Source: Myrica gale
Lineage: Eukaryota > Streptophyta > Magnoliopsida > Fagales > Myricaceae
Assembly (NCBI GenBank): GCA_963930655.1
Contig: OZ005612.1
Location: 439,001-503,000 of the forward strand
DNA: 64,000 bases
Reading direction: 5' to 3'
Shown piece after piece: positions 23,143-34,531 of this stretch. Numbering within the stretch: position 1 is the stretch's first letter; every line of letters starts with the position of its first letter. The translations under genes were made by a program, and so were the position numbers. Under the pieces are notes generated by a model. It did no database searches and was not told the DNA's origin. It was given only the letters and a program-made list of their open reading frames with translations.

Positions 23143-24616
23143 CCAACAACTTAGGCAAACAGATGCGTTGCCAGGACACCGGAGTAAAATGGTGATTGCT
23201 ACGGTTATCGAAGCCCCACCAAAATTTTTTAAAACTTCGATCCATCTCCTCACACCAAGACTTAGGGAGAAGAAAAGATGACATATGGTATTGGGGTAGA
23301 GCTGTAGCTGTGACACGCAACAAGGTAGTACGCCCAGCTTGGGATAGCACCTTGGATTTCCACCCTGCCAACTTCTGCAACACCTTATCCCTCATTAATT
23401 GGAAAGCTTGGATTTTGGAACGAGACATAATAAGGGGCAACCCCAAATATTTACTACCCAACCGCATTTTCCTAAGCCCCAGAACACCACACAAATTATC
23501 CTGGACAGCAGTATTTGTATTTTTACTGAAAGCTATAGAAGATTTCATCAAATTGACCTTTTGTCCAGACCAAGATTCATACTTGTCCAGAATACTTTTA
23601 ACCACCCGAATTTCTCTACCATTTGCCCGTATGAAAAAAATCAGATCATCAGCAAACATTAGATGGGTGACTGATGGAGCATTACGAGCCACCTGCACCC
23701 CATGAAAAACCCCTGCCCGTTCCTCCTTCAGCACTAAATGGGTAATAGCCTCAGCACAAAAAACGAAAAGGAAAGGAGACAAAGGATCACCTTGTCGAAT
23801 TCCTCTAGAGGGATGAAAAAAACCAAAGGGATAACCATTCAAAAGAATGGAAAATGATACTGTGGAAACACACTGCATTGTCCATTGAATCCAACGGTTA
23901 TCAAAACCAAAACAACGTAGAATTCCTGCAATAAAAGGCCACTCCAACCTATCATAGGCGCGCTCCATATCAACCTTAATCGCTGCCAACCCTTTTCGAC
24001 CTTGCTTAATTTTCATAGCATGAAACACCTCCTGGGCAATGACAGTATTTTCTTGAATGGAACGTCCCGGGATAAATGCTGCTTGTGGGAAAGAGATCAG
24101 CTTGCTAATTATTCTGCGAAGTCGTTTCGTCAAAATCTTGGTGATGATTTTAAAGGCAACGTTACATAAGCTGATAGGTCGATACTGAGTAACAAGAGAA
24201 GGGCTATCTACTTTGGGAATCAAAACCAACAAAGTGTGATTGAGTTTTTTCGGCAAAAAACCCGATTGAAAGAAACGATGCACCATACCAATAACATCAT
24301 GACGCACTGTAGGCCAATAAGTTTGATAGAACAATCCCGTCATGCCATCAGGGCCTGGCGCCTTCGTAACACCCAAATTGCGAACTGCAGCCCAAATCTC
24401 CCCCTCATCAGGCAGTGCACAAAGCATACCATTATCTTCAGTCGTCACCAATCTAGGAATCAAATGCTCAATCTCCTCCAATCCCACAGGGGAAGAAGAT
24501 GAAAACAGATTTTTAAAATAACTCACCATGTGTTCCCCAACAGCTTGTCGCCCACTAATCCAATTACCATTCTCCGTTTTCAGTGTCTCAATACAATTCC
24601 GCCTACGCCGAATCAC
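23129..24616 (-). pseudogene. LINE ORF2, reverse transcriptase part
   Basis: 495 open codons with the non-LTR reverse transcriptase blocks in order: APGPDGMTGLFYQTYW, LIPKVDSP..YRPISLCNV, AAFIPGRSIQ, KVDMERAYDRLEW, GIRQGDPLSPFLF, and the catalytic LMFADDLIFF. The frame starts inside ORF2, upstream of the RT core, because the element is 5' truncated. It ends with LGGLA and a stop. The next part of ORF2 (LRRLFDTNQALLAKMGW) continues in another frame after a G6 run near 23140, so one single-base indel there separates this half from the RNase H half. Confidence 0.9.
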
Positions 24617-24618
24617 CG

Positions 24619-24636
24619 ATTGTGAATAACAAACTC
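24619..24636 (+). repeat. Target-site duplication of the LINE, right copy
   Basis: Same 18 bases as at 21548-21565, without mismatch. Confidence 0.9.
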
Positions 24637-24779
24637 AATTATGTAATTAGAACTTAAAATAAGACAGTAAATAGGAAAATCATAATATTGATAATCTTGT
24701 CGGTGAAAATAATTGAACCCATAAACTTGACTAATTACCTATCACGCTTAATTTGTACGGTTTCCTAGATCACTTTTTT

Positions 24780-25060
24780 GTTGTATCAAATGTAATATCT
24801 TGAATGGTTTCGTTGTGTCCCGATTCTTGTGACCGGTTTGTGTTTATATTTATTTTGTGTGCCGGTCTTTGTGGTCAGTTGGTAGTTCTGGTTGGTTTTT
24901 TGGCCCTTATGGCCATTAGTGGTCCCGATACTTGTGTCCGATTATTGTACGTAGGGCTTTTGGGTCTGTTTAATTTTTTTGCTGACCTTTTGATCGATTT
25001 TCTATTTTGTACTGGCGGTATGTTTTCCAATTTTTAATAAATTATCTTTAATTAGAAAAA
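24780..25060 (+). mobile_element. Possible LINE 3' tail remnant
   Basis: T- and G-rich sequence with 'ggtcagttggtagttctgg' and 'ttttggcccttatggcc', ending in 'ttttaataaatt' and a short A run near 25058-25065. It looks like the 3' UTR of a plant L1 element on the plus strand. No coding part remains and no target duplication was found. Confidence 0.4.
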
Positions 25061-25123
25061 AAATATATCTGGGATATGTACGTGTTTTATTCAACAGGGA
25101 ATGACGTACGTGTTTTGATCGAT

Positions 25124-25855
25124 ATACCCACGTACTATTTCTACACCTCCGGCGCAAGCAGTCAATCTGTTTTTCTATATTGACCTGCCTTGCTCAATAA
25201 GTTCGATAAAAGCTTGAAAGATCTCAATGATATGCTCATTGATATCCCAGGCTTACCTTCTATCCCGGTATCACGCTTGCCTGAGCTTATGAGAGATCGT
25301 GATGCGAAAGAGTAAGAATATTTATTACTCACAGCAGCCCACTTGATGAATTCCAGTGGACTTATCGTCAACACGTTTTATCAGCAGCTCGAAAGAGAAG
25401 CTATCAATGCAATATCGGATGGACTGTGTGTGCTAGATGGACCGACTCCACCAATACCTCTGTATTGGACCTCTGACATCGGGCAGCAATCAACATGGAA
25501 ATGATCAGCATGAATGTTTGAATTGGATAGACTCGCAACCGCGACAAAGTGTCGTGTTTCTGTGTTTTGGCAGCGTTGGGTCATTTTCCGAAAAACAGCT
25601 TAAAGAAATGGCAATAGGACTAGAAAACAGTGGTAAAAGGTTCTTGTGGGTGGTAAGAAATCCACCACCAGGACTTGACGAAGAGCCAAATTTGGATGTG
25701 TTATTGCCAAAAGGTTTCTTGGAAAGGACCAAGGATAGGGGTTTCGTAGTGAAGCAATGGGCACCACAGGTGGAGGTATTGAGGCACGGCTCTGTGGGGG
25801 GGGGGGGGGGGGTTCGTGTCGCACTGTCTATGTTGGCGGAGCTGTGGCTCGGGAG
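25124..25855 (+). pseudogene. UGT88 copy, 3' half with internal deletion
   Basis: It begins at PTYYFYTSGASS (residue about 130 of a UGT) and is collinear with the intact gene to the PSPG box ([17 protein letters not shown]). It then jumps directly to the C-terminal [13 protein letters not shown]. About 94 residues are missing, including the HCGWNS part of the donor site. The join is a run of 17 G (25796-25812). Other damage: TGA for W in FLYW, TAA after DAKE, and a one-base shift in PTPPIYCIGPL near 25456. A 164-codon open frame from 25437 survives but begins inside the enzyme and has no function I can propose. Confidence 0.88.
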
Positions 25856-26645
25856 AACCTGCCAGTCGCCGGAGCATTATGACAAGCGTGAAGGGTCCTA
25901 TTCCATGTCAGAAGTTATGCTTTTTACCTGATTAGAAATGAAGGGTAGGTAAGCGAACAAGGTTGCAGCAACTCTTGGCTATAGTAGTACTTGGATTCTT
26001 CTGAATTGGCTGATCTGTACTGTGTTCCACACTTATCTAGCTATGTTATAAAATTAGTGGGATATGGTGCAGATGTGTCCAAAGTTCAAATTTCTTCTAC
26101 AGATAATTGTGTGTTTTGTATTTATTGGGGTGTTAGGCTCTACTTTAATCAGTTCAGGCAAGTGAATCAACCCCACAATTGGGTTGCATATGTTGCATCT
26201 GTCGGTTAATCAGAAGTCCCGGAAGGCGGCCACAGGCTGATCAAAGGAATGTAATCATGATATCGATTGTTGCTATTGTACTTTCTTACATTGGTATATA
26301 TTGTAATGTCAATTTAAGATTACGATTCTGTTGAATGTGTTCTATATATGCATGATTCCTTTTTTTCCCGGATTTTCTTATTCTTTTGATTTATCCTTTT
26401 AAGTGATCCGATTTACTGTAAAAATATTGCACGCAGAACGAGATCAAAAAGCTTAAAAAGATGAAAATCTCTTTCGTGAATTTAGGGTTTAGGTGCAAGT
26501 GACAAGAAAGATGAAAATCTCTCCCCTAGCTCGCTCTCTCTCATTATATATATTGAAGACCTTAAGGAGCAACAACAAATTATAAGAAGCTCTGATGTTA
26601 CAACCAAAGCAAAATCTGAACCATGGAATATTACTATATACTATA
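25856..26645. other. Flank of the UGT relic
   Basis: No gene seen. AT-rich, with the relic's former 3' flank. Confidence 0.4.
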
Positions 26646-26653
26646 CAACCAAT

Positions 26654-27965
26654 TAGGGCTGCACAACTCTGGTGTAGGTGTCGGTTTTGGCCAAAACCGG
26701 CACCTATACCGGGTAAGCCGGTTTTTAAATAATTGTCATCTACACCGTTTAAGGGTAAAAATCAGCCATTAGCGGTGGCGGTTTCCGGTTATCCTACATT
26801 AATATTGAACCATTTTTTTAAACATTTTACGCACTTGGCCCAATGTATTTTTTTCTTTTTTCTTTTGGTCCATTAATCACATATCAATAAAATCAAAACT
26901 AATGAAATCCAAATTTCAAAATCAATAAAATTAAAAATCATTTTAAATGATAAGATGAGAATTTAAAGTCCAAAGTAATAGAGACGTAACTGTAAGAATA
27001 TCATAAAAATTGGTAACTCCTTCTAAACCCCTACTCCTCGATCTCCGTCGCCAAGATGTGTAACTCTACATAATATATTTAAATACATCAAGTTATAATT
27101 TATAAAAATAAAAATATTATTGAAACTAATAAACTAACAAAGCAGAAACTAATCAACACAGGATTTATAGGAGAAAATATTGTTTACCTTTAAAGAAGAC
27201 GATCTTGCAATATGCCAGATAGAGTGATCTTGTAAGCAGTGAGCTTTTGTTTGTTTAGGGCCATCTTATCAACTCTACTGTGATCTATGAGATTCTCCTA
27301 TATGTCCTCAATATAGGATTAATGAAGAATATATGTGTTCCCGTTAATATCCTTCTCATGCAAAAGCAATTTCCTTATTAATGAATATATAAGGACCGCC
27401 TCTATTTTTCCTTTATAAAAAATTTGAAAGGGCTTTTTATGATAAGATGAAACACATTTTAGCCTCTCTCATCAACCAATTAATAGAAATCCGAACAACT
27501 TAATATAATCTTCTTCATGACTGACTCACTGCCCTCACAAGCTAGCTGCATCTTGAAGAGGTGTCCTACTTTTTGTATCTTTCATGTAACTACGTCTCTA
27601 TCAGATTCCAGTAGTAGCTTTACTAATTGATCGCCTCATAGGCACATAGCTGCTAATTATGAAGCGGAGTCTAACCATTTTGGTCTGCTTGTTTAGTTGT
27701 TTAGTTAGAAGTCTGAATCTTTCTAAAAGGTTTTGATCATTTCTAAAACAATTCAAACATGAAGATGTAATCACTTCTTATAAAAATTATCAAGTAGAAA
27801 CTAAAAAAATTTAAAAAAATCTCGATTTCCCGCTACCCGAGAACCCGGTGCCGGGTAAACCGGGAATCGAGAAAAACTCCGATTTAAAAAAAACGAAACC
27901 TACACCGACATCGGTTAGGCCGGGTACCGGGAACCCGGTGCCGGTGGCACTGAGCAGCCGGCCTA
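26654..27965. mobile_element. Nonautonomous hAT-like element
   Basis: The ends resemble each other as inverted repeats (TAGGGCTGCACA on the left; complement of CAGCCGGCCTA on the right, with a 3-base gap). Both ends are packed with subterminal motifs such as 'ccggcacc', 'accgggtaa', 'gccggttttt' and 'aacccggtgccggg', as in Ac-type hAT elements. The flanks CAACCAAT (26646-26653) and GAGCCAAT (27966-27973) agree at 6 of 8 positions, a worn 8-base target duplication. The interior is AT-rich without a transposase frame. Confidence 0.55.
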
Positions 27966-28381
27966 GAGCCAATACCAACGCAATAATATTTAGATATATA
28001 ACCAAAAAAATATTAATCTTTATTATTTGAATTGGGAACATAGCCTCAAAATTTATGTTGCTTCAGTAGATGATAATTCTAATACGGCCGGATCTTAATA
28101 GACAGTATCCCCATCTCAGCGTTTAATATTCTTAATTTGTTAACTTGCTTCCGCTATATATATATATATATCTCTGGTTTGTAAAACTTCTTTAATTGCA
28201 TTTTCGTTTTTGTGCTGTAAACCATATCATTGATATCAACTTCTTCATTTTCTCTGTGGGCAGTCATAATCCTTTTATTTGTTTTAGTTGCTTGCAGCTT
28301 CTTCATTTTTGGTTTCTAATGATATCAAGCAGCAGTAATACTGATGCAGCGATATGGAAATGGAATATCGAGTAATCAAAT

Positions 28382-28460
28382 CCCCCCCCCCCCCGGAACA
28401 TAACGGACAAAGAGCCATATTTGGATGAATTATTGCCGGAAGGTTTCTGGCCCAAAGATG
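28382..28460 (+). pseudogene. UGT scrap (LLPEGF region)
   Basis: Right after a run of 14 C, the bases 28410-28447 read KEPYLDELLPEGFW. This aligns with [14 protein letters not shown] of the relic at 25124 and DPDLDSLLPEGFL of the intact UGT. The C run lies where the other copies encode a proline run (NPPP). Similarity stops after about 15 codons. Confidence 0.6.
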
Positions 28461-28464
28461 TACA

Positions 28465-28740
28465 GGTTTCTGTTCGAGATATAATTCAAATAATAAACTC
28501 TTTCTTTCAGCTTAAACTTTTGGGATGAGTGGTAGATTCACATGATGTTAGAGTCAAGGTCTTTAGTTCGAGACATAACTCCACACTCTACTCCAATTTT
28601 AATTAAATATTGCACGTGTTGAACTTCTCAATTAAAGGAGAATTCGGCCTACACGTGAGAGAGAGTGTTAGAGATACAATTCAAATAATAAAATCTTCAT
28701 CTTTCTATCTGTCCTGAAGCAATGGACTTCACATGTGGGA
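28465..28740. repeat. Possible LTR or TRIM remnant
   Basis: 'gagatataattcaaataataaa' type sequence appears twice (about 28475-28500 and 28670-28695). 'cttaaacttttgggatgagtgg' with 'ttcacatgatgttagagtc' lies between them. These are motifs of plant LTR elements whose LTR end and primer-binding site read like 'ggtatcagagc'. No complete element was delimited. Confidence 0.35.
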
Positions 28741-28775
28741 TGTGTGGTAGATTCACAGTTTCATATGTCCTGAAT

Positions 28776-30369
28776 CAGTGGCGGAGCCAGAAACCCAATT
28801 AATGGGGGGCAAAACTTTTAAAGAAAAATGAGGAAATTTTTTTTTACTACTTAATGCAAAAAAATGTCTTAAGAGTATAAATAAAAAAAATTAAGGACTA
28901 AAAACAATAAAAATATTGAAATACACGTACCGTACTATTTGCTGATACTGAGAGGTGACATTAAAGATTAAATTCTTGTTGTTCAAGACACCAATAGAGC
29001 ACCAACTAATCACACAAACAAAAATATTTATATATATATTCTTTGTAAAACAAAACACGTAAATGAAATAAAGTATTTTCAGCAATATAACTTTTTACTT
29101 CCATAAATGAAGTACTTATTTTTGTTGCCAGAAAGGATGTGCTCTATGCTCAATAAGTCCTGCTGAATTTGTTGGGATCTGTAAAAAGAAAACATAACAC
29201 ATAAATGAGAAAAATAAACAATTACTGTATTTATATTATTCTTGAAATAAACAATAGCAAAACGAAGCATATTGGAAAAAGAAGCCAAATTATCCAAAGT
29301 TCAAAAAGAATCCAGGTTCCAATGGCATAAAAATACTTCTCACCCTTTCTATAGTTTTTTTTAGTGTGACAGTACTATTGAACACGAGCTTCTCAAGAGT
29401 GGAATCTCTATCAACAATAAAATAACCCGAAATTGCAAAGAGGAAATACATACTTGGTAAATGATAATAGAAAAAAAAATTTGGACAAAAAGTTCAATTT
29501 TAACATCCAAATAACTATTCTACTCCCCTTACAAAATGAGAAAACAGAAAAATCATAGTTCAAAGTGCCCATTACCTAGCTAAATTAATGGCTAAAATTT
29601 TGAAGAAATAGATTTATAACTTGATCCAAACGTCACAAATTACAATGGAAAAGAAGTTACACCTTCAGAGAAAGACAATTAAAAACAAGTTAATCTCATG
29701 GGCTATGAAAAATCAGACCTAAACAAACAAAAGATAGATGAAAATGAGTCTTACTTCAACTTTGGATTTTCATAAATTATGGAGAAGTCAGACATGTAAA
29801 ATTAGATGATGATAGTGACAATAAAATGATATAACCAATGATTCTCTAGTAAGTAAAGATGGACACGCAACACACATGAATAATAGAATTATCACTAATC
29901 CAACAAGAGCACACCACCCCTTTTCTCAGTATTTGCGATATCCAAATTCTCAACCAAGTCCAACATAAAAGGCAAAAGAACAAAAAAAAAGCAGTACTAG
30001 AATACTGAAAACATCTATTTCAATGATTACAACACACAACGATTATCAGGACTCAGGAGAAGTATATGAAATATTCGTCGCAAAATTCATGACAACGTCG
30101 ACAAGTTAATGTAGGATTTCAAGTTTTGACATAAATAAATATCTCTCTGCTTATTCTTTTAATTTGATTTTGAGGTATTGGGCTGCTTGGGTTTTAAGGG
30201 GAGCGGGCTGATTCATCTAGGCAGGCAAGGGGGCAAGCATAATTTTTATTTGGCCAAGAGGGCAAACCTAATAAAAATAAAAAATAAAAAAAAATACATG
30301 TAAAAAAAAATATTTGGGGGGAGCCAACCGGGGCAATGGCCCCAGTTCGCCCCCCTCCCTCCGCCTGTG
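28776..30369. mobile_element. Nonautonomous hAT element, Tip100-like
   Basis: The left end CAGTGGCGGAGCCAG and the right end CTCCGCCTGTG pair as terminal inverted repeats (9 of the outer 11). The perfect 8-base direct repeat TCCTGAAT flanks it (28768-28775 and 30370-30377). These ends are typical of Tip100-group hAT elements. The 1,594-base interior is AT-rich and has no transposase frame. The element separates two UGT scraps, so it probably landed in an already dying UGT copy. Confidence 0.8.
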
Positions 30370-30430
30370 TCCTGAATTAATGGACTCCACAGGTGGTGGG
30401 AGGTACTGAGTCCCAATTCAGTGGCCCCAC

Positions 30431-30545
30431 GTGAGAGAGTTAATGGCCTTGAAAGTAGGGGAGATCGGTGTACGAAAGAAGGGTTTGGCCATTAGAGATG
30501 CAGCTGTAGCAGCCGCGAAAGCCAAGGTGGTGGCTCCTCCATGTT
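30431..30545 (+). pseudogene. UGT scrap (C-terminal region)
   Basis: The stretch reads VRELMALKVGEIGVRKKGLA and then IRDAAVAAAKAKV. It matches the C-terminal helix of UGT88-type enzymes (intact copy: VRDLMDSEEGKSIRQRTLAM). With the scrap at 28382-28460 it probably formed one copy, split by the hAT element at 28776-30369 and by deletions. Confidence 0.65.
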
Positions 30546-31480
30546 GCATTTACGTATAAGTTGGTTGACATGTTGCTCACAACTAGTAGGTGCACCTGCC
30601 ATATATATATATATATTCATTAATAAGGAAATTGCTAATTGTTGTCACACTGATTGGCTTTCTAAAATGCTTTTGGGTAGTGGAAATACACATTAGATTG
30701 AGCTCCCCTTGAATTTTCTGTTCATCTGATCCTCCAATCAGGAGCACAATGGTCCTTCTGAGTACGTACACAGACCATTTGGTTGGGAGAGAACGTTAGT
30801 TTTATCATTCTCTCCTTTTTAGAAAAGTTTACTTTCGCTTTAAAAATGGTTTAGATTCTGTTTTCAGATAAATGTAATATAAAGTTTGTATACAATGGCA
30901 CAATCACTGTCCGAATGGCTTTTGACTTTTAGGTATCGCTCAACAAAGGGTCTTTGGGTCCTGAACAATTTACATCCTCTCAACAAACCTCCTGGCAATA
31001 TTTCATCAAAATCTTGACCAGATCAGAGGAAGAAGAAAAAAAGTTGCGTTAACAAAATCTTTGGCCACGATTCTCGGAACTGATAGTCATGTGGACATTA
31101 GAATGGACTGGCTCTTAACTTGCTTTCGGTCGAGTCCTACAGGCCATAGTCCCTTTCCTTCCTTTATCTCGGCCCATCAAACTCTTGTTGCAAACTGGGC
31201 CAAGGAAGCCGATAAAAGGCCTAGGCCAGTTTTATATACATGATCGTTAGTAGTTACTACATGCAGTTTTCAGATTCTTATATGGAGCGAAGGACAATAA
31301 TTTGCCATTGCTTCTTAATCTCAGAAATCGACTGCCATGTAAATGTGTCATTGCTTTTTTTGGGAACACATGAACTTCCCTTACTAATTTGCACTTCCAT
31401 AGGGTACTGCAAAGATTGTTGGTGTATTATAGAGCTTAGGCTGCAAACGTTCCAACCATAATACTAACTTTAATGTTTCA
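30546..31480. other. Intergenic, no gene seen
   Basis: AT-rich, with a TA microsatellite at about 30601-30616. Short open frames here match nothing I know. Confidence 0.4.
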
Positions 31481-31559
31481 TCTTGTATTCCGACAATAAT
31501 GTCTGGTTGGTCTCGAAATCTTGTTTTCATGTAATATCTTTGAGATTTTTTAGAGGAAT

Positions 31560-31680
31560 TACGACCCTTAATTCCTCAGATCGATGTTTTTTTTGTCATG
31601 TATATCGAGATGGAAATTATTTAGCTGACTACTTTACTAAGGCGGGAACTAGCGGGTCAAATTGTATTTATTGCTAGTCT
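31560..31680 (+). pseudogene. LINE RNase H remnant
   Basis: The stretch reads CFFCHVYRDGNYLADYFTKA. It resembles the last RNase H motif of plant LINE ORF2 (S/CH-V-Y/F-R-E/D-G-N-x-x-AD). A stop follows after TSGSNCIYC. Nothing upstream keeps a recognisable RT. Confidence 0.45.
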
Positions 31681-34531
31681 CTCCCGATAGATTATTGATT
31701 CTATTTGTGGGGATTGTCTCACTTAAGATATACTAGTTGACTACGTTCGGTTTGTATAGTCGGTTTATTTTAGATTTTCAATAGTTTTTTTAACTTGGTT
31801 TTAACTAGATGTTTCACCTTAGTCGACCAAATTTAATTGTTACCACGGTATTTTTCTATGGATGGGGATCACCCGAATTGCAGGTGCAATTCGGTAAGAG
31901 AGTGAGAGAGAAATGTGGGTCCCACGGAATTGCTCCATCAGCAATACCCTAAGTATTACAAAGGAGCTTGGTCCTTCCTCTATAACAGTGAGATTTTACT
32001 AATAAAGTTCTGATCTGCGGTCGTGTTTCCAAAATAAATAAATTTCATTGACAACCAATCTACCAGGACAACATCACTTTCAAGGCAATAAATAAGAGAC
32101 GGCTCACCCTCTTTCATTGCTGACTCTGCGATTGATATGCTCCTAAACTTCGCTTGTTTCTCGAGCTGTCCTTTTGGAATGACTGAACTTTTCACAACTT
32201 GCGAGTGAACACTTCGCTGCATATGATTTGTCAAGTCTGCTCATATCCAAAGAAGTGAATCACCAAGGCAAAAATCTAGAAAAAAAAAAAAGAATCACCA
32301 ATGCAAAAGGTGGCTTATCATGCTAGAACTGGTACTGTAATGTATTTCATGATCAAGGGCAGTATGATACTTATTCATATTTGTTTTTTTTTTCTTTCTT
32401 TCATTCTTCCAGTTTTCCTATTTGATATTTCATAATCAGGGACTCAAGGCAATTACAGAACTATAGTGGGATACTGCTCGTACTTATTCACGAAGCATCA
32501 AGTTTCCCAAAGCTGGGTGACAGATACGGCGCAGGCAGGCAGGCGTCGTTTACAGTGTAGGCAAGCCAACAAGAGTAAGTTCACGGGTGGCAACTAAAAC
32601 TGGGGACCCGTGAATATGCTACCGATTCGAAAAACTTGGCATTACACCATCTGACAAAGTGCTTTTCAGTAAGGCCTACACCATCACCATGAATTATTCT
32701 ATCGGTGGATGAAGACCCGTGACTCACTCCGCTCGGTCCAGCTAATAAGCACTAAAAACATTAAGCCAATGATTTACTTAAACCCCAACCCCCGGCTCTG
32801 CGTATATTATAAAGATATGTGTACTTCTCAGATTCTTCTGAGAAAAATTCATCAGTTCAGAATCTCTAAGTGTGTTGGACCCACTTTTAAAATTAATCTT
32901 GAGTCATTAGGTTCTTCACAGCAGAACCTGAGAAGAATTTAAAAAAGACACCAAACATTCCTCTATATTTATAATATAGAGGGTATGCTTGTGAAAAGCT
33001 TTTCGAGCTAGGTCAGCTTCACGCACAGAGATAAGAGCGCACTCGATGCATCATGGACCCCTATTGTTTTTGGCCATTGACGCGTGCATAAATTATTATT
33101 GTGAGCATCAAGATTCCTAATCACTTGTAATCGCGTTTTCAATATTTAACGATCGTAGGCACTTATGAGCTGAGTTCTGACCTTGTAGTGCTGTTCTATT
33201 TGCCGATGTTCGGAATCGCTAATGATGCAAAGGCAACTGAAGGAAAGAAGCCACTAACAAATACTCGATCTCATCATTACTGGCAATATCTAGGTGATTA
33301 GCTGCATGCTATGCTCTTCCAAGAACTGCAGGGACTTGTTCTAATTGAATACTTGACCAATACCAAAATCCAGAAGTAACGTTTTGACGATCATTTTTTG
33401 ATAGCTATTAAAGAATGACATTCGAAAGGACATTTAAACGAGTCTGATTATTGTGCTAAGCACTACTGTGTTGATCATGCTAAGCAATGACTGAGATTAA
33501 AAGTTTCAAAATTAAAGGATTCAGATCATGTCACATCAATTAAAATGTTTTGAATATTTTAAATGATGTGTGTAACTACAGCCATCAGATCTCCAGCATC
33601 TAATGTCAGCCGTCGCTCAGCACAATAATTCTTAGCATAGTAACCAAACTCCATTCAAACACCTATCCCATGCCCCCAACCCAATCTAGAACTTGGTGAT
33701 CGATCGACATTGGACGAGCATTTGCTGATGGTTTAAATGGACGTCCGTACGCCAATCTTGATTTAATATCCAATGACCATACAGAAGGACTTGTAATTTA
33801 TCGTTGGCGTCGGTAATCATTATTTAACTACTAGCACAGATTGATATGTACACTCTAGGCCATGCAGTGAGACATATTTTGCTGAGAGGGATATGCCATT
33901 CCTCATTTGAAACTTTTTAGCCTATGACACCCACCAAGGTGGAAATGATTGGATTCTAAAGCTTCGGTCCTAATAGAGGGCTCTAATTCTGTCAACGTAT
34001 GCATTAATGAATTTCATCAATGATCCGGATTGAATTGTTGACAATATTAGAACCCTCTGTTAAGATTCATTAGGACTGAAAACTTTTCTGCAATAAGGAG
34101 CCATTGATGATCAATGAAAGAATTCTCTTGTGAAGAATTCGGTCTCGATCGGTTTATCCTAATTCGTCATTAAAATTTAATCTTACATTGAAAGAGACAG
34201 CTCAAGAATGTATGGCAGTTCTGTTCACCCGAATCTGAGCGGAGTTGAATGCTTCGTGAACTACTACTACGAAAAACATATGGGGCCTACATGGATAAAT
34301 GAGAAAGAGAAACGAAAGCCTTCGTCATTTGGCTAGCTTCTAAAGCGTTGTGTTTGCACATTGAAAGCATGATACAAAGAACGAAATCCATGAAGGAAAC
34401 TTCCTTTAACAGTGTGTGTAGATTATTACAATCACAAAGTGAAGCCGAATTGAGGAACGGTACCATCATATAGAGCTTCAGTACTTCTTGAAAAACAACT
34501 AAAAATAAAGATCTTAAAAGTAAATCTGTTG
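31681..34531. other. Intergenic region 3' of the ABCG gene
   Basis: No supported gene. It holds a perfect 22-base palindrome at 31873-31894 and a small inverted-repeat element at about 32819-32945 ('cttctcagattctt' pairing with 'aacctgagaagaatt'). Confidence 0.45.
32819..32945. repeat. Small inverted-repeat element
   Basis: The left end 'acttctcagattcttc' and right end 'cagaacctgagaagaattt' pair imperfectly around about 90 bases. It is probably a short MITE; no target duplication was fixed. Confidence 0.4.

Larger units (their letters stand above)
21566..24618 (-). mobile_element. 5'-truncated L1-type LINE
   Basis: A non-LTR retrotransposon of 3,053 bases, inserted on the minus strand between perfect 18-base target duplications. 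The T run at its left edge is the poly-A tail. It keeps reverse transcriptase, zinc-finger-like and RNase H parts of ORF2. The 5' end, with the endonuclease and ORF1, was lost during insertion, as is usual for L1. The perfect duplication argues for a fairly recent event. Confidence 0.92.
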
